Of a stretch of DNA of 64,000 nucleotides, positions 19,407 through 28,241 are shown one piece after another; the first letter of the stretch is position 1, and every line of letters begins with the position of its first letter. Source of the stretch: Alteromonas gilva (GTDB lineage: Bacteria; Pseudomonadota; Gammaproteobacteria; Enterobacterales; Alteromonadaceae); contig NZ_JAQQXP010000001.1 in assembly GCF_028595265.1 (NCBI RefSeq), positions 2,790,001 through 2,854,000 on the forward strand. The letters run 5' to 3'. The translations under genes were made by a program, and so were the position numbers. The notes under the pieces were generated by a model that was not told the origin of the DNA, ran no database searches, and saw nothing but the letters and a program-made list of their open reading frames with translations.

Positions 19407-22154
19407 TTGAATATAATCCAGGACTTAAACAGTACTGAATCACTTGTTCTCGACAACGGTCTACGGGTACTCGTCATTCACAAACCAGACATCGACAGCT
19501 GTTGTGTGTCTGTAAGCGTAAAAGCAGGCCATTTTTTTGATCCTCAGGAATGCCCTGGGCTCGCCCATCTGTTAGAACACATGTTGTTCATGGGTAATAA
19601 ACACCATCCTAAGCCAAATGGGGTCAATGAGCTGGTTGAACAAGCTGGTGGCGCAATAAATGCCTGGACCGGCACCGAGTTTACCAATTATCACTTTCAG
19701 GCTCAGGCTCAGGCCCTCCCCCAGCTATTACCGGCGTTTGCCGCGATGTTATATGCGCCCCTGTTTGAGACTGCGAAAATCGCCGCCGAGATCCGCTCTA
19801 TTGATGCTGAGTTTAAATATAAGCGCAAAGATGATTTACGGCGCCTGTACCAAATACACAAAGAAACCGCTAACCCTGACCACCCATTTACTAAGTTTTC
19901 AGTAGGCAACGAAGAGATTTTCAGCCGTTTTAGCTTAGCTGAGCTGCAAACCTTGCTCAGGCAGTTTCATACCGGGCATTATTGCGCCAAAAATTTGACG
20001 ATGTGTATTTATTCGCCTTTCAGCGCTGCGCAAGTGGCGGCATGGCTCACCGACAGTTTTGGTCAGATATCACCTGGTGAAGCAGCAACCATTGATTTGC
20101 CTGCGCTTTATACAACTGAGCAATTGGGCGTACAAATTAATATCAAACCTCTGCAGGCTGCCCGTCGCTTAATTGTGACCTTTGCCTTGCCAGCATTACA
20201 GCTCGAAATCGACACCAAACCACTGGATTTTATAAGTCATGTGTTGGGAGACGAGGGGTCAGGGAGTTTGTTTGCCTACCTGAAAGCGAAAGGCTGGGTG
20301 ACTAATTTGATCGCGGGCTCAGGTATCGAAGGACAAACCTTTAAAGATTTCAATATTAATTTACAACTGACCGAGTCCGGCCTGAACTATCAGGATGACA
20401 TTGTAAATGCCATTTTTTATGCGTTACAACTGCTTCTCAGTGCCTGTGACGAAACCTGGCGCTTACAGGAAAAAGCGAAGCTCAATCAATTAGCCCGCCA
20501 GTATGATGACTCCCATAAGCCGTTACAGGCCATCAGTGACCTCGCTGAGTTACACCAGTATTTTGACTGGCAGGATATTGCCAGCGCCTGTCAGCGCGAA
20601 GCCCTGACCCAACAAAGCTTAGCACAGGCACTCACTCACTTTACGCCGCAGAACCTTCGGCTCAAAGTCATTGCACCGGAAATACAAACCAATAAGCAGT
20701 GCGCTTATTATGATGCTGAATATGCAATGCAGCCCATAAGCGAAGCAAAGCTGGTCAGTTGGCAACAGCCCAGGCCAGTTAAGGCAATCTATTTACCTCC
20801 GGCCAATCCGTTTATTGGTGATAGTTACAGTTTAAGTAAACCGGAGCAAAAGTTCGCCCTGCCTCAGCCTGTTGTCGCCACCAAAGGCATGGACTTCTGG
20901 TTTTGTCAGGATCATCAGTTCGCCTTACCTAAGGGCGATATTTTTGTCTCTTTTGACGTACCGGCGCTGGCTCAGAATATTCACCAGGTTGCCGCCAAAC
21001 GCTTATGGTTAGCGGCAGTTAACGACTACCTGCAGGGTCAGTTTTATCGTGCCGAAATTGCTGGCTTACACTACCGTATCTATGGCCATCAGGGCGGATT
21101 CAGTTTACATACCCGGGGGTTCAGTGCCCAACAAGGGCAGTTAGTTAACCGCCTGATTGCCGCTATTGGGGATTTTTCACCCGACCCGCAGACCTTTCAT
21201 CAGGTCCAGCAGGTACAGTGTCAGAGCCTGCATAATTCGCTGTTGAACAAGCCTATCAACCGCCTGTTCTCACGTCTCAGCGTGTTAATACAGCGCAATA
21301 CGCATGCGCCTATCGATATGCTCGATGCCGTAGCGCAGTGCCAGTTTGACGATATAAAAGTCGTGCGTGATCGGGCATTTGATTATTACCATATTGACGG
21401 GCTTATTCACGGCAACTGGTCTTCCGGTGCTGCCAACCGCATCATTGAGTCAATCCGCGCGCAAACACCCAGCGCCATTGCGCCTCCGCTGCCACGCCCG
21501 GTGGCAAATTTACCCTTGGGTAAAACGCTGTATCACGAGGTGGTTTGTGAACACGATGATGCTGCGATAGTGCTGTTTTTACAGGCACCCAGTAATGATG
21601 TATGGGATGTCGCCATGTGCATGGTATTGGAGCAGATGCTGGCCGGGGCTTTTTTCAATACGTTGCGAACAGAGAAACAACTCGGCTATATCGTCGGCAC
21701 GGGTTATGTCACCCATAACCAGCATCCCGGTATCGCATTTTACATTCAAAGCCCGAACAACTCTCCGCAGGTGTTATTAGAACACATTACGGCATTTTTA
21801 CATCAGCAAACCAGCGAAAAGCCATTCTATGAAAACTACTGGCCACATATTCAACGCAACTTATTAAAGCAACTACAGGATGCCGATTTGAATCAGTCGA
21901 TGCGTTCGCAGCGAATATGGCAAAGTCTGGGGGCAAACGACCCTACCCTTAACCATAACTTAATGATTGCCAGCACCATCGAGACTATGCAATTTACCGA
22001 TATTGAACGATACGCCAATGATATGAGCATAAATCAAAGCTTTAAACAGTTAGTGCTGTCTGCACCAGGCAAATTCCCGTCAATATCAGCTTCGCCCGAG
22101 GCGAGCATCGCCAATATTGCTGACTTTAAATCGAAAGTTGAGTTTTACCTTTGA
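19407..22154 (+). CDS. M16 family zinc metalloprotease (insulinase/protease III-like)
   Basis: 915 residues. The inverted zinc motif HLLEH is at 54-58 and the third ligand glutamate sits about 76 residues further on (RSIDAEFKYKR). The four-domain plan of insulysin/pitrilysin is present: an active N-terminal pair and an inactive C-terminal pair, with RTEKQLGYIVGTGYV (the middle-C-terminal motif) near residue 750. E. coli PtrA has a signal peptide; this start (TTG 19407, MNIIQDLNST) lacks one, so the enzyme may be cytoplasmic. It degrades small peptides in this family. It is divergent from sixA. Confidence 0.9.
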   Translation: MNIIQDLNSTESLVLDNGLRVLVIHKPDIDSCCVSVSVKAGHFFDPQECPGLAHLLEHMLFMGNKHHPKPNGVNELVEQAGGAINAWTGTEFTNYHFQAQAQALPQLLPAFAAMLYAPLFETAKIAAEIRSIDAEFKYKRKDDLRRLYQIHKETANPDHPFTKFSVGNEEIFSRFSLAELQTLLRQFHTGHYCAKNLTMCIYSPFSAAQVAAWLTDSFGQISPGEAATIDLPALYTTEQLGVQINIKPLQAARRLIVTFALPALQLEIDTKPLDFISHVLGDEGSGSLFAYLKAKGWVTNLIAGSGIEGQTFKDFNINLQLTESGLNYQDDIVNAIFYALQLLLSACDETWRLQEKAKLNQLARQYDDSHKPLQAISDLAELHQYFDWQDIASACQREALTQQSLAQALTHFTPQNLRLKVIAPEIQTNKQCAYYDAEYAMQPISEAKLVSWQQPRPVKAIYLPPANPFIGDSYSLSKPEQKFALPQPVVATKGMDFWFCQDHQFALPKGDIFVSFDVPALAQNIHQVAAKRLWLAAVNDYLQGQFYRAEIAGLHYRIYGHQGGFSLHTRGFSAQQGQLVNRLIAAIGDFSPDPQTFHQVQQVQCQSLHNSLLNKPINRLFSRLSVLIQRNTHAPIDMLDAVAQCQFDDIKVVRDRAFDYYHIDGLIHGNWSSGAANRIIESIRAQTPSAIAPPLPRPVANLPLGKTLYHEVVCEHDDAAIVLFLQAPSNDVWDVAMCMVLEQMLAGAFFNTLRTEKQLGYIVGTGYVTHNQHPGIAFYIQSPNNSPQVLLEHITAFLHQQTSEKPFYENYWPHIQRNLLKQLQDADLNQSMRSQRIWQSLGANDPTLNHNLMIASTIETMQFTDIERYANDMSINQSFKQLVLSAPGKFPSISASPEASIANIADFKSKVEFYL

Positions 22155-22334
22155 GCAATATGCAACCACTTAGAGTATTTAAACATACCGGGTTGGAGAA
22201 GAATTACGCAACGGCCACTGTCCTACAAAAAAAACCTTGTAGATCACTTGCATATTGGGCATATTGGGTATGGATAGAAGGGATGCTAACCACTTTAAAT
22301 TACAATAATATAAGGCATACATTGCCAAAGGTGT

Positions 22335-25300
22335 ATGGTGCGCTCAACCCATTTATCGACAGCAACACTACTGATTGTAGTGTTTACATTTTTTGCCCGC
22401 AGCGCGATAGCTGCAACGGCGCTTAGTGATATTCGTTTTAACGAATATTCTCGTGAAGACGGTATAACTGACCATACAATAATGTCGATCGTTGAAGACC
22501 AGCACGGTTTTCTATGGGTGGGTTCGGTCGACGGTTTATATCGCTTCGACGGTTATAATTTCAAACATTACCGCCACTCTTCGCAATCCGACAACTCTAT
22601 CCCGCCAGGCTTTGCCCGCTCAATGTATTTGTCGTCTGACGACGAACTCTGGATAGGGACCTACTCTGGCTTAGCAAAATATCAGCCCGAGTCTGACGAC
22701 TTTAAAATTTATAACAGCGAAAACTCGCTGATTAGAAACGATGATATCTGGTCAATCAGCGAAGATAATCAGGGCAATATCCTTATTGCTGATACGTCGA
22801 ACATTTATTCCATCGATGCAGAGAGTGAAACCCTGTCATTGCTCGACGACCGTATCGACTTCCCAGACGATATCAATATTATTCATAACGAACCCACACG
22901 TATCTGGATTGGCACCTACGCCTCTGGTGCATATATATACGATAAAAAAAGACGCCAGCTGTTTTCGCTGGAAACGGTTAATCCCTGGGGGATTAATGTA
23001 ACAGCGACGTCGGTATTTGATATCAAGGTTATTGACGGCAAATACTGGCTGGCCACTAATGACGGTATTGCCGTTATCAGTAACCAGGGCGAAACCGTTC
23101 AGAACATCAATAACGACTCGTACCCACAGTTGATTAATTCTACCGTGCGAGCTATTCAGGAAATAGAAGAAGGCTTGATTTGGTTTGGTACAGAAGACGG
23201 TCTCGGGATCTACAACCTGGTTAAAGACAAGCTCACCGTTCTGGGTAAAGATACCCAAAATCTCACCTATTTAAATAATCAGTTCATCCGCCATATTTAC
23301 CCTGACTCAAGCGGCTCGGTTTGGCTGGCGACCTTTGAGGGCCTTTACCGCCACAACCCGGCTACAAATTCCCTTAGATTGTATGCCCACGCTGGCACCA
23401 CATTGACCGACAATGGTTCTGAGCGAATCTGGGCTATTGACGAAGACAGCAAAGGTAACCTGTGGATCGCAACACAAGGTGCCGGGTTGGGCCGGTTTAA
23501 TAAGAGTAACAGTACCCTGGAATACTTCTTAACCAGTCATCAAAATCAGTTTTGGGATATGGTAGTCGACCAGCAGGACAATATTTGGCTCGCCACATCA
23601 CAAGGGGTAGAACTCTACACTGAACGCAACCACGAAATGGTCATGATAGAGCAATTTATGCCAGGCATGATCGTTGATGTAATCCATTACGATGGGCTGC
23701 GAATATGGTTTTGGACTCAGGAAAATGGCTTAGTTTCAATTGAACCAACCAAGGATACCAGTAAAGATTCTCTTACTTCGAGTTTACAGTATGAAGTAAA
23801 GAATCACCCTGACAAGCTTAAGAGCTCTATCTATTCACCAATATTCAGCGATAACGACGGTAACCTGTGGCTTACCACGCAAGGCAAACTTAAAATTTTC
23901 AGCCCGGAACTAAATGACGTTGTCAGCACTATCAGTCTTAAGGTAGATCAACGAAAAGACTCAACCCCGGTCAAATCAGTTTATGAGTGGGGCAACTATT
24001 ATTGGCTTACCACACATTTATCCGGAGTTTTTCAACTCGATAAAGAAACATTAAAACCTGTCAACCATCATTCCTTGGATTTTTATGGCAGCGTACTTTC
24101 GGCGATCGGACTTAAAGATTCTATCTGGATAGCTTCCGACACTGAAATCAGGCAAATTACTTTGCCTGACGTCGCCTTTGATATTACGCTCAGCGAGCAA
24201 AAGCTTGAATATAACAGTTACTCCGAAGGTGCCATTGCCAAAACCAGCGACAATGCGCTGGTATTCGGCGGCGGCAAAGGGTTTCACTATTTTTACCCGG
24301 AATTTTTAGCCTTCGATGAATTTAACGATTTGCCATCAAGTGTACCCCAGGTGTTTTCGTTACGTATCTTTGGCAAAGAGCAAAAGTTTAGTCACAAGAC
24401 TGACACCCAACTGCTGGACAAGCCACTGTACCTTAAGGACTCTCTTACGCTGGCTTACACTGATTCGCGATTCAGTCTTGGATTCGGGGTGGTTAATCCG
24501 GTATCGCCGCAAACGGTAAAATACCGTTACAGACTGTCGGGCTGGGATCATAACTGGACCGAAGCCGGAGCAGAGCGCAAAGCGTTTTATAATAATGTGT
24601 CATTTGGTGATTATATCTTTGAAGTACAGGCCAAAGAAGACGGCAAAGCCTGGTCACCTTCACGCAAACTTACGCTAACCGTGTTGCCTCCCCCATGGCT
24701 GCATCCGGCGGCACTGATTTTTTATGGTTTTTTTGCTGCAGTGATCACTTTGTATGTGGTTCGCCAGTATCATTTGCGCCGCCGCCAACGTATTGCCATT
24801 TCCGAGTCCGAAGAGCGTCTCAAACTCACTTTGTGGAGCAGTGGCGATGAATTGTGGGACTGGGATGTCTATCGAGGTCAGGTATACCGTTCCAACACCT
24901 GGGGAACGCTGGATTTCCCTCAGGATGACATCCGCACTAACAGTGGCTATGAAGCCAATATTCATACCCATGACTTAAAGCGGGTACAAGACGCGTTAAG
25001 AGAGCACCTTGATGGCAAGTCTGACTTTTTTGAACTGGCATACCGGGCCAAAACCTTCAATAACACATGGATATGGATTCTTGACCGCGGCAAGGTAGTG
25101 CAGCGCGACCATAATAATGAACCAATCCGCATGACCGGAACGCTGAAGAATATCCAGCATTTAAAAGACGCAGAAGAGCAGCTTAACCTGTTTAAACGGT
25201 CAATTGAAAATATCTCCGAAGGGGTATTTATCACTGATACCAAATTCCGCTTTATATCAGTGAATAACGCCTATTGTAAATACACCGGTGAAACCCGCGA

Positions 25301-26864
25301 CCAGGCGTTGGCGACGTACCTGTATTTTCACCAGTATCCGGACGCATTTACCGAAGAAATCAAGAAAACGCTGCGGGTAAAAGGCAATTGGAGCGGTGAA
25401 GTGGAAAGTAACCGGGTGAACGGTGAACGCTACGAAATAGAACTGAATATTGATGCCGTGCACGATGACGATGGCCGGATATCCCATTTCGTGGGCGTAT
25501 TCTCTGATATCACATCACGTAAGAGTACCGAGAAAGAGCTGCTTAAACTGGCCAATTCTGACCCGCTTACCGAGCTGCCTAACCGCTCATTCTTCCAGGC
25601 CAGTCACAATAACCTGGTCCGCAAAGGCAGCCACCACGCATTGTTATGCCTGGATATGGATAATTTTAAAAAGATTAATGACTCCCTGGGGCATCAAACC
25701 GGCGATATATTAATTAAACAGGTGGCAAAGCGCATTCAACGGATGACTAACAGTAATTCCACCTGTTACCGTCTCGGTGGTGACGAATTCAGTGTGTTGA
25801 TGGAAGATTTTTCAGATATCCATACCATTACCCACTTCGCTCAAAACGTGCTAAACACACTCTCCCGGCCATTTATTATCAATAAGCAGGAGTTCGTGTT
25901 GGGCGCAAGTATAGGTATAGCCCTGTACCCCGAAGATGGCTCCTCGCCCCAGGAAATGCTTAAAAATGCCGACACCGCGATGTATTTTGCTAAAAATAAC
26001 GGCGGCAACAGTTACCAGTTCTTCAGTGGCGAAATGAATCAAAATGCTGTGCGTCAGTTGCAAATCGAAAACCTTATTCGCCAGGGAATTAAAGATGATC
26101 TGTTTACTGTGTTTTATCAGCCCAAGGTGGATATTACTACGGGTAAGCTGGTCAGTATGGAAGCCCTGGTCAGGTTTGAACACCCCAGCAAAGGGATTGT
26201 CAGTCCCGGCCAGTTTATTCCGTTAGCAGAACAGACCGGGCAAATTATCGAGATCGGTGAACAAGTGTTACGAAAAGCTTGTGAAGACACTAAACGCTGG
26301 GTTAAAGCAGGCTTATTTAACGGTCGTGTTGCCGTCAATATTTCGGCGAAACAATTCGAGTTACCTGATCTTGATGATCGAATAGAACAGATCTTACGAC
26401 AGGTTGGCTTATCCCCCCTGCATCTGGAGTGTGAGATTACCGAGGGTACGCTAATGGAGAACCCTGAAGAAGGCCTAAGAATGATGCAGCGGCTGCGTGA
26501 CCGTGGTATTCACCTGGCATTGGATGACTTTGGTACTGGCTACTCCTCACTGGCGTATTTAAAGAAATTCCCGCTCAATACCCTGAAAATCGACAAGGCA
26601 TTTATTGACGATATTGCCGAGAGTAATGTCGACCGCCATATGGCTGCTGCCATTATTAACATTGCCCACAACCTTGGATTGAAGGTTGTTGCTGAAGGGG
26701 TAGAATACGAGGAACAACTGAATATTCTGCGCCGTTATGACTGTGAGATGTTACAGGGTTTCTTATACAGTAAGCCTTTAAATGCCGAGCGCTTTGAAAA
26801 ACTTTTAAAAGAAAACAGCCTGCTGCAAAAAATTATCAGCAAAGCCTCTCCTAGTAAGCAATAA
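22335..26864 (+). CDS. Periplasmic propeller receptor with PAS, GGDEF and EAL domains
   Basis: 1509 residues. A signal peptide precedes a long series of two-component-regulator propeller repeats (about 30-700; WVGSVDGLYRFDG, WIGTYSGLAKY and similar), then a Y_Y_Y domain (about 718-772) and a transmembrane helix (about 790-812). The cytoplasmic part has two PAS domains (about 830-945 and 950-1065), a GGDEF domain with an intact motif at 1148-1152, and an EAL domain with the motif at 1276-1278, plus EITEG and DDFGTG. It should make and/or break cyclic di-GMP in response to a periplasmic ligand. The usual RxxD inhibition site before GGDEF is missing. The start ATG 22335 has AAAGG just upstream. 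Confidence 0.92.
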   Translation: MVRSTHLSTATLLIVVFTFFARSAIAATALSDIRFNEYSREDGITDHTIMSIVEDQHGFLWVGSVDGLYRFDGYNFKHYRHSSQSDNSIPPGFARSMYLSSDDELWIGTYSGLAKYQPESDDFKIYNSENSLIRNDDIWSISEDNQGNILIADTSNIYSIDAESETLSLLDDRIDFPDDINIIHNEPTRIWIGTYASGAYIYDKKRRQLFSLETVNPWGINVTATSVFDIKVIDGKYWLATNDGIAVISNQGETVQNINNDSYPQLINSTVRAIQEIEEGLIWFGTEDGLGIYNLVKDKLTVLGKDTQNLTYLNNQFIRHIYPDSSGSVWLATFEGLYRHNPATNSLRLYAHAGTTLTDNGSERIWAIDEDSKGNLWIATQGAGLGRFNKSNSTLEYFLTSHQNQFWDMVVDQQDNIWLATSQGVELYTERNHEMVMIEQFMPGMIVDVIHYDGLRIWFWTQENGLVSIEPTKDTSKDSLTSSLQYEVKNHPDKLKSSIYSPIFSDNDGNLWLTTQGKLKIFSPELNDVVSTISLKVDQRKDSTPVKSVYEWGNYYWLTTHLSGVFQLDKETLKPVNHHSLDFYGSVLSAIGLKDSIWIASDTEIRQITLPDVAFDITLSEQKLEYNSYSEGAIAKTSDNALVFGGGKGFHYFYPEFLAFDEFNDLPSSVPQVFSLRIFGKEQKFSHKTDTQLLDKPLYLKDSLTLAYTDSRFSLGFGVVNPVSPQTVKYRYRLSGWDHNWTEAGAERKAFYNNVSFGDYIFEVQAKEDGKAWSPSRKLTLTVLPPPWLHPAALIFYGFFAAVITLYVVRQYHLRRRQRIAISESEERLKLTLWSSGDELWDWDVYRGQVYRSNTWGTLDFPQDDIRTNSGYEANIHTHDLKRVQDALREHLDGKSDFFELAYRAKTFNNTWIWILDRGKVVQRDHNNEPIRMTGTLKNIQHLKDAEEQLNLFKRSIENISEGVFITDTKFRFISVNNAYCKYTGETRDQALATYLYFHQYPDAFTEEIKKTLRVKGNWSGEVESNRVNGERYEIELNIDAVHDDDGRISHFVGVFSDITSRKSTEKELLKLANSDPLTELPNRSFFQASHNNLVRKGSHHALLCLDMDNFKKINDSLGHQTGDILIKQVAKRIQRMTNSNSTCYRLGGDEFSVLMEDFSDIHTITHFAQNVLNTLSRPFIINKQEFVLGASIGIALYPEDGSSPQEMLKNADTAMYFAKNNGGNSYQFFSGEMNQNAVRQLQIENLIRQGIKDDLFTVFYQPKVDITTGKLVSMEALVRFEHPSKGIVSPGQFIPLAEQTGQIIEIGEQVLRKACEDTKRWVKAGLFNGRVAVNISAKQFELPDLDDRIEQILRQVGLSPLHLECEITEGTLMENPEEGLRMMQRLRDRGIHLALDDFGTGYSSLAYLKKFPLNTLKIDKAFIDDIAESNVDRHMAAAIINIAHNLGLKVVAEGVEYEEQLNILRRYDCEMLQGFLYSKPLNAERFEKLLKENSLLQKIISKASPSKQ

Positions 26865-27585
26865 CGCTCTGTTTGCCTGGGCTATCTGCCCCTTAATATC
26901 GGCTGAGCGTTGCAACGGACAACGCCTATCCAAAGCGATTTGCAGCAAGGCTATGCGTGTTTAAACACGCATCCAGCTTACAGTATCATGGCCCTGCGCA
27001 AAGGGTTACATGTGCTTTACGGTCTCTCTCCCCTGCTGCACAAGGTGCGCCATATTTTTTGCTTTGCAGCGACGTGGTGGTGTAACGCCGTTTAACATTA
27101 GTTACAAATGAGCGTCTGAAACGACTAGCCTGATACCGCATCAACCTCGCCTGTAAACCGGTCACCTATCGTCACTGTCGCCGCTGTCGCCGCTTGCCCA
27201 GCCACACTGGCTCGCAGCAGAATTGACGTTTTATGTATAAGCCTGAAGCCATACCGACGAGTTTAATTTGACACGATTTAACTTGATTTAGCTTGATATC
27301 AAAGGCAAGCACAGCAAAGCCACCAAATTTACACCTTATCTATTTGCAATATCTCTAAGCTATTTAAAATAAAGACTTTCCCCACCAAAAAGAACATATA
27401 TTCTGCATATTTCAGCGCCATACCGGGCCGTAATCGTACTAAATAATGGGTATTGAACAGAATAAGACAACATTTTCCGGCAAGCGGCATAAAAATGCAT
27501 AGCGTGGCAAGAATATGCGGCAACGTTTTTTTGACGCTCACAAAAATTAACGCGCAATCCATTGATAAATATAGCTTTTACAGTT
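26865..27585. other. Gene-poor stretch upstream of a sigma-54-type promoter
   Basis: No convincing gene was seen. The stretch holds a weak stem (26863-26869 with 26905-26911), a perfect 20-base palindrome (26953-26972), two copies of a 10-base repeat GATTTA(A/G)CTT (about 27277-27296) and AT-rich DNA before the promoter at 27586. Short open frames here overlap each other and have no ribosome sites or family features. It may carry activator sites for the promoter. Confidence 0.5.
26953..26972. repeat. Perfect 20-base palindrome
   Basis: ATGCGTGTTTAAACACGCAT reads the same on both strands, with no loop, so it looks more like a dimeric regulator site than a terminator. It lies 90 bases after the receptor gene and 613 bases before the sigma-54-type promoter. 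The regulator is unknown. Confidence 0.5.
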
Positions 27586-27601
27586 TGGCACGCCGTTCGC
27601 A
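27586..27601 (+). promoter_or_regulatory. Sigma-54 (RpoN)-type promoter
   Basis: TGGCACG (27586-27592) followed by four bases and TCGCA (27597-27601) matches the RpoN consensus TGGCACGNNNNTTGCW in all fixed positions but one (C for T). The invariant GG and GC pairs are separated by exactly 10 bases. Transcription would start near 27612 and read into the 50-codon ORF. An RpoN promoter needs an upstream enhancer-binding activator; none is encoded next to it. Confidence 0.7.
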
Positions 27602-27612
27602 TTATACTAATG

Positions 27613-27629
27613 GACAATAAGAAATTGTC
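27613..27629 (+). other. Predicted 5'-end hairpin of the sigma-54 transcript
   Basis: GACAAT (27613-27618) pairs with ATTGTC (27624-27629) across a loop AAGAA. It would lie at the very start of an RNA made from the promoter at 27586-27601, as is common in stable small RNAs. Confidence 0.45.
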
Positions 27630-27634
27630 GGCAG

Positions 27635-27658
27635 TTTTGTTTTGTTTTGTTTGTTTTG
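27635..27658 (+). repeat. TTTTG short tandem repeat in the leader
   Basis: Three perfect TTTTG units, a TTTG unit and a fourth TTTTG lie in the predicted untranslated leader, upstream of the ribosome site GAGGA (27670-27674). Such tracts can slip in length, or act as an unstructured U-rich site for a protein such as Hfq. Confidence 0.6.
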
Positions 27659-27681
27659 TATATAATAATGAGGATAGAAAG

Positions 27682-27834
27682 ATGTTGAAAGCTTACGCAG
27701 TAGCATTAGTAATATCGACAGCAGCACCTGTAGCCGATAAGCAAGAAGGCGCACAGAAAGCACCTGTTCAGAAAAAAGAAGTAGCAACTGAAACTCAACA
27801 GTATAAGCCAAAAACTAGCGCAGCACGTATTTAG
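27682..27834 (+). CDS. Small protein of 50 residues with signal-like N-terminus
   Basis: The ATG at 27682 has GAGGA 7 bases upstream. The 50-residue product has a short hydrophobic start (MLKAYAVALVISTAAPV) and a polar, lysine- and glutamine-rich rest. It may be an exported or membrane-attached peptide, though the hydrophobic part is short. It sits between a sigma-54-type promoter and a strong terminator, as its own unit. Codons favour GCA and GTA unlike the GC-richer neighbours. No family recognised. The RNA itself could be the functional product. Confidence 0.6.
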   Translation: MLKAYAVALVISTAAPVADKQEGAQKAPVQKKEVATETQQYKPKTSAARI

Positions 27835-27853
27835 TCGGTTAGTTAAGAATTCT

Positions 27854-27880
27854 AAAAAAGGAGCAGCAGCTCCTTTTTTT
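27854..27880. terminator. Strong bidirectional intrinsic terminator
   Basis: A perfect 11-base stem (27854-27864 with 27869-27879, loop AGCA) combines a GGAGC/GCTCC core with A and T tracts on each side. It ends the small-ORF transcript from the left and the 65-residue membrane protein gene from the right, whose stop codon lies inside it. Confidence 0.92.
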
Positions 27881-28076
27881 ATGCCTGCAGATAGGCATTA
27901 TTAAAGCCGCAATCCCTTCTGAAACGCATATGACGGCTAATGGTGAACATCGGCCATACCAGAGGGCCAAAGATCAATCCCACCACTGCCCACTGTTTTG
28001 CAGATAAGCCCGATTTAATGGCTTCAACATAGTAATAGCAACTGCTTGCCAGGCAAATTAAAAAAATCGTCAACAT
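27879..28076 (-). CDS. Small inner membrane protein, 65 residues
   Basis: 65 residues with two likely transmembrane segments (MLTIFLICLASSCYYYVEAI and QWAVVGLIFGPLVWPMF) joined by a short loop and a basic cytoplasmic tail (SRHMRFRRDCG). AAAGGGTGT lies before the ATG at 28076 and makes a good ribosome site. It stands alone, convergent with the 50-codon ORF and sharing its terminator. Similar short proteins of unknown function occur in marine gammaproteobacteria. Confidence 0.75.
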   Translation of the reverse strand: MLTIFLICLASSCYYYVEAIKSGLSAKQWAVVGLIFGPLVWPMFTISRHMRFRRDCGFNNAYLQA

Positions 28077-28200
28077 TTTGACACCCTTTAATTCATCAAT
28101 ATATTCGCGCTAGCTTAAACGCTATCGTGTAAATAACGAGGGCGAATTTTACTTACCTTCGCGCAGAAAACCATCACTTTTATCAATTAAAGCAAAAAAA

Positions 28201-28221
28201 ACCGGGCAGAGCCCGGTTTTT
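28201..28221 (-). terminator. Terminator of fadIJ
   Basis: ACCGGGC (28201-28207) pairs with GCCCGGT (28211-28217) around AGA. A tract of seven A lies to its left, giving a T tract on the minus strand after fadJ. T residues on the right make it work in both directions. Confidence 0.9.
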
Positions 28222-28241
28222 AACATTTAAGTAATAATAAT

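Noticed and set aside
22151..22426. 91-codon open frame between the M16 gene and the receptor gene
   Set aside because: It overlaps both the end of the M16 gene and the start and signal peptide region of the receptor gene in another frame. The composition (many Cys, Trp and Tyr) is not protein-like.
27509..27522. A second TGGCA...TGC site resembling a sigma-54 promoter
   Set aside because: The GG and GC pairs are separated by 9 rather than 10 bases, which RpoN does not tolerate well.
27329..27617. Two overlapping minus-strand open frames, 77 and 85 codons
   Set aside because: They overlap each other and the strong sigma-54-type promoter, and lack ribosome sites.
27661..27666. TATAAT as a sigma-70 -10 box for the small ORF
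   Set aside because: Transcription from here would begin inside the ribosome site, only about 9 bases from the ATG, and the -35 region is only the T-rich repeat. The sigma-54-type site upstream is better.
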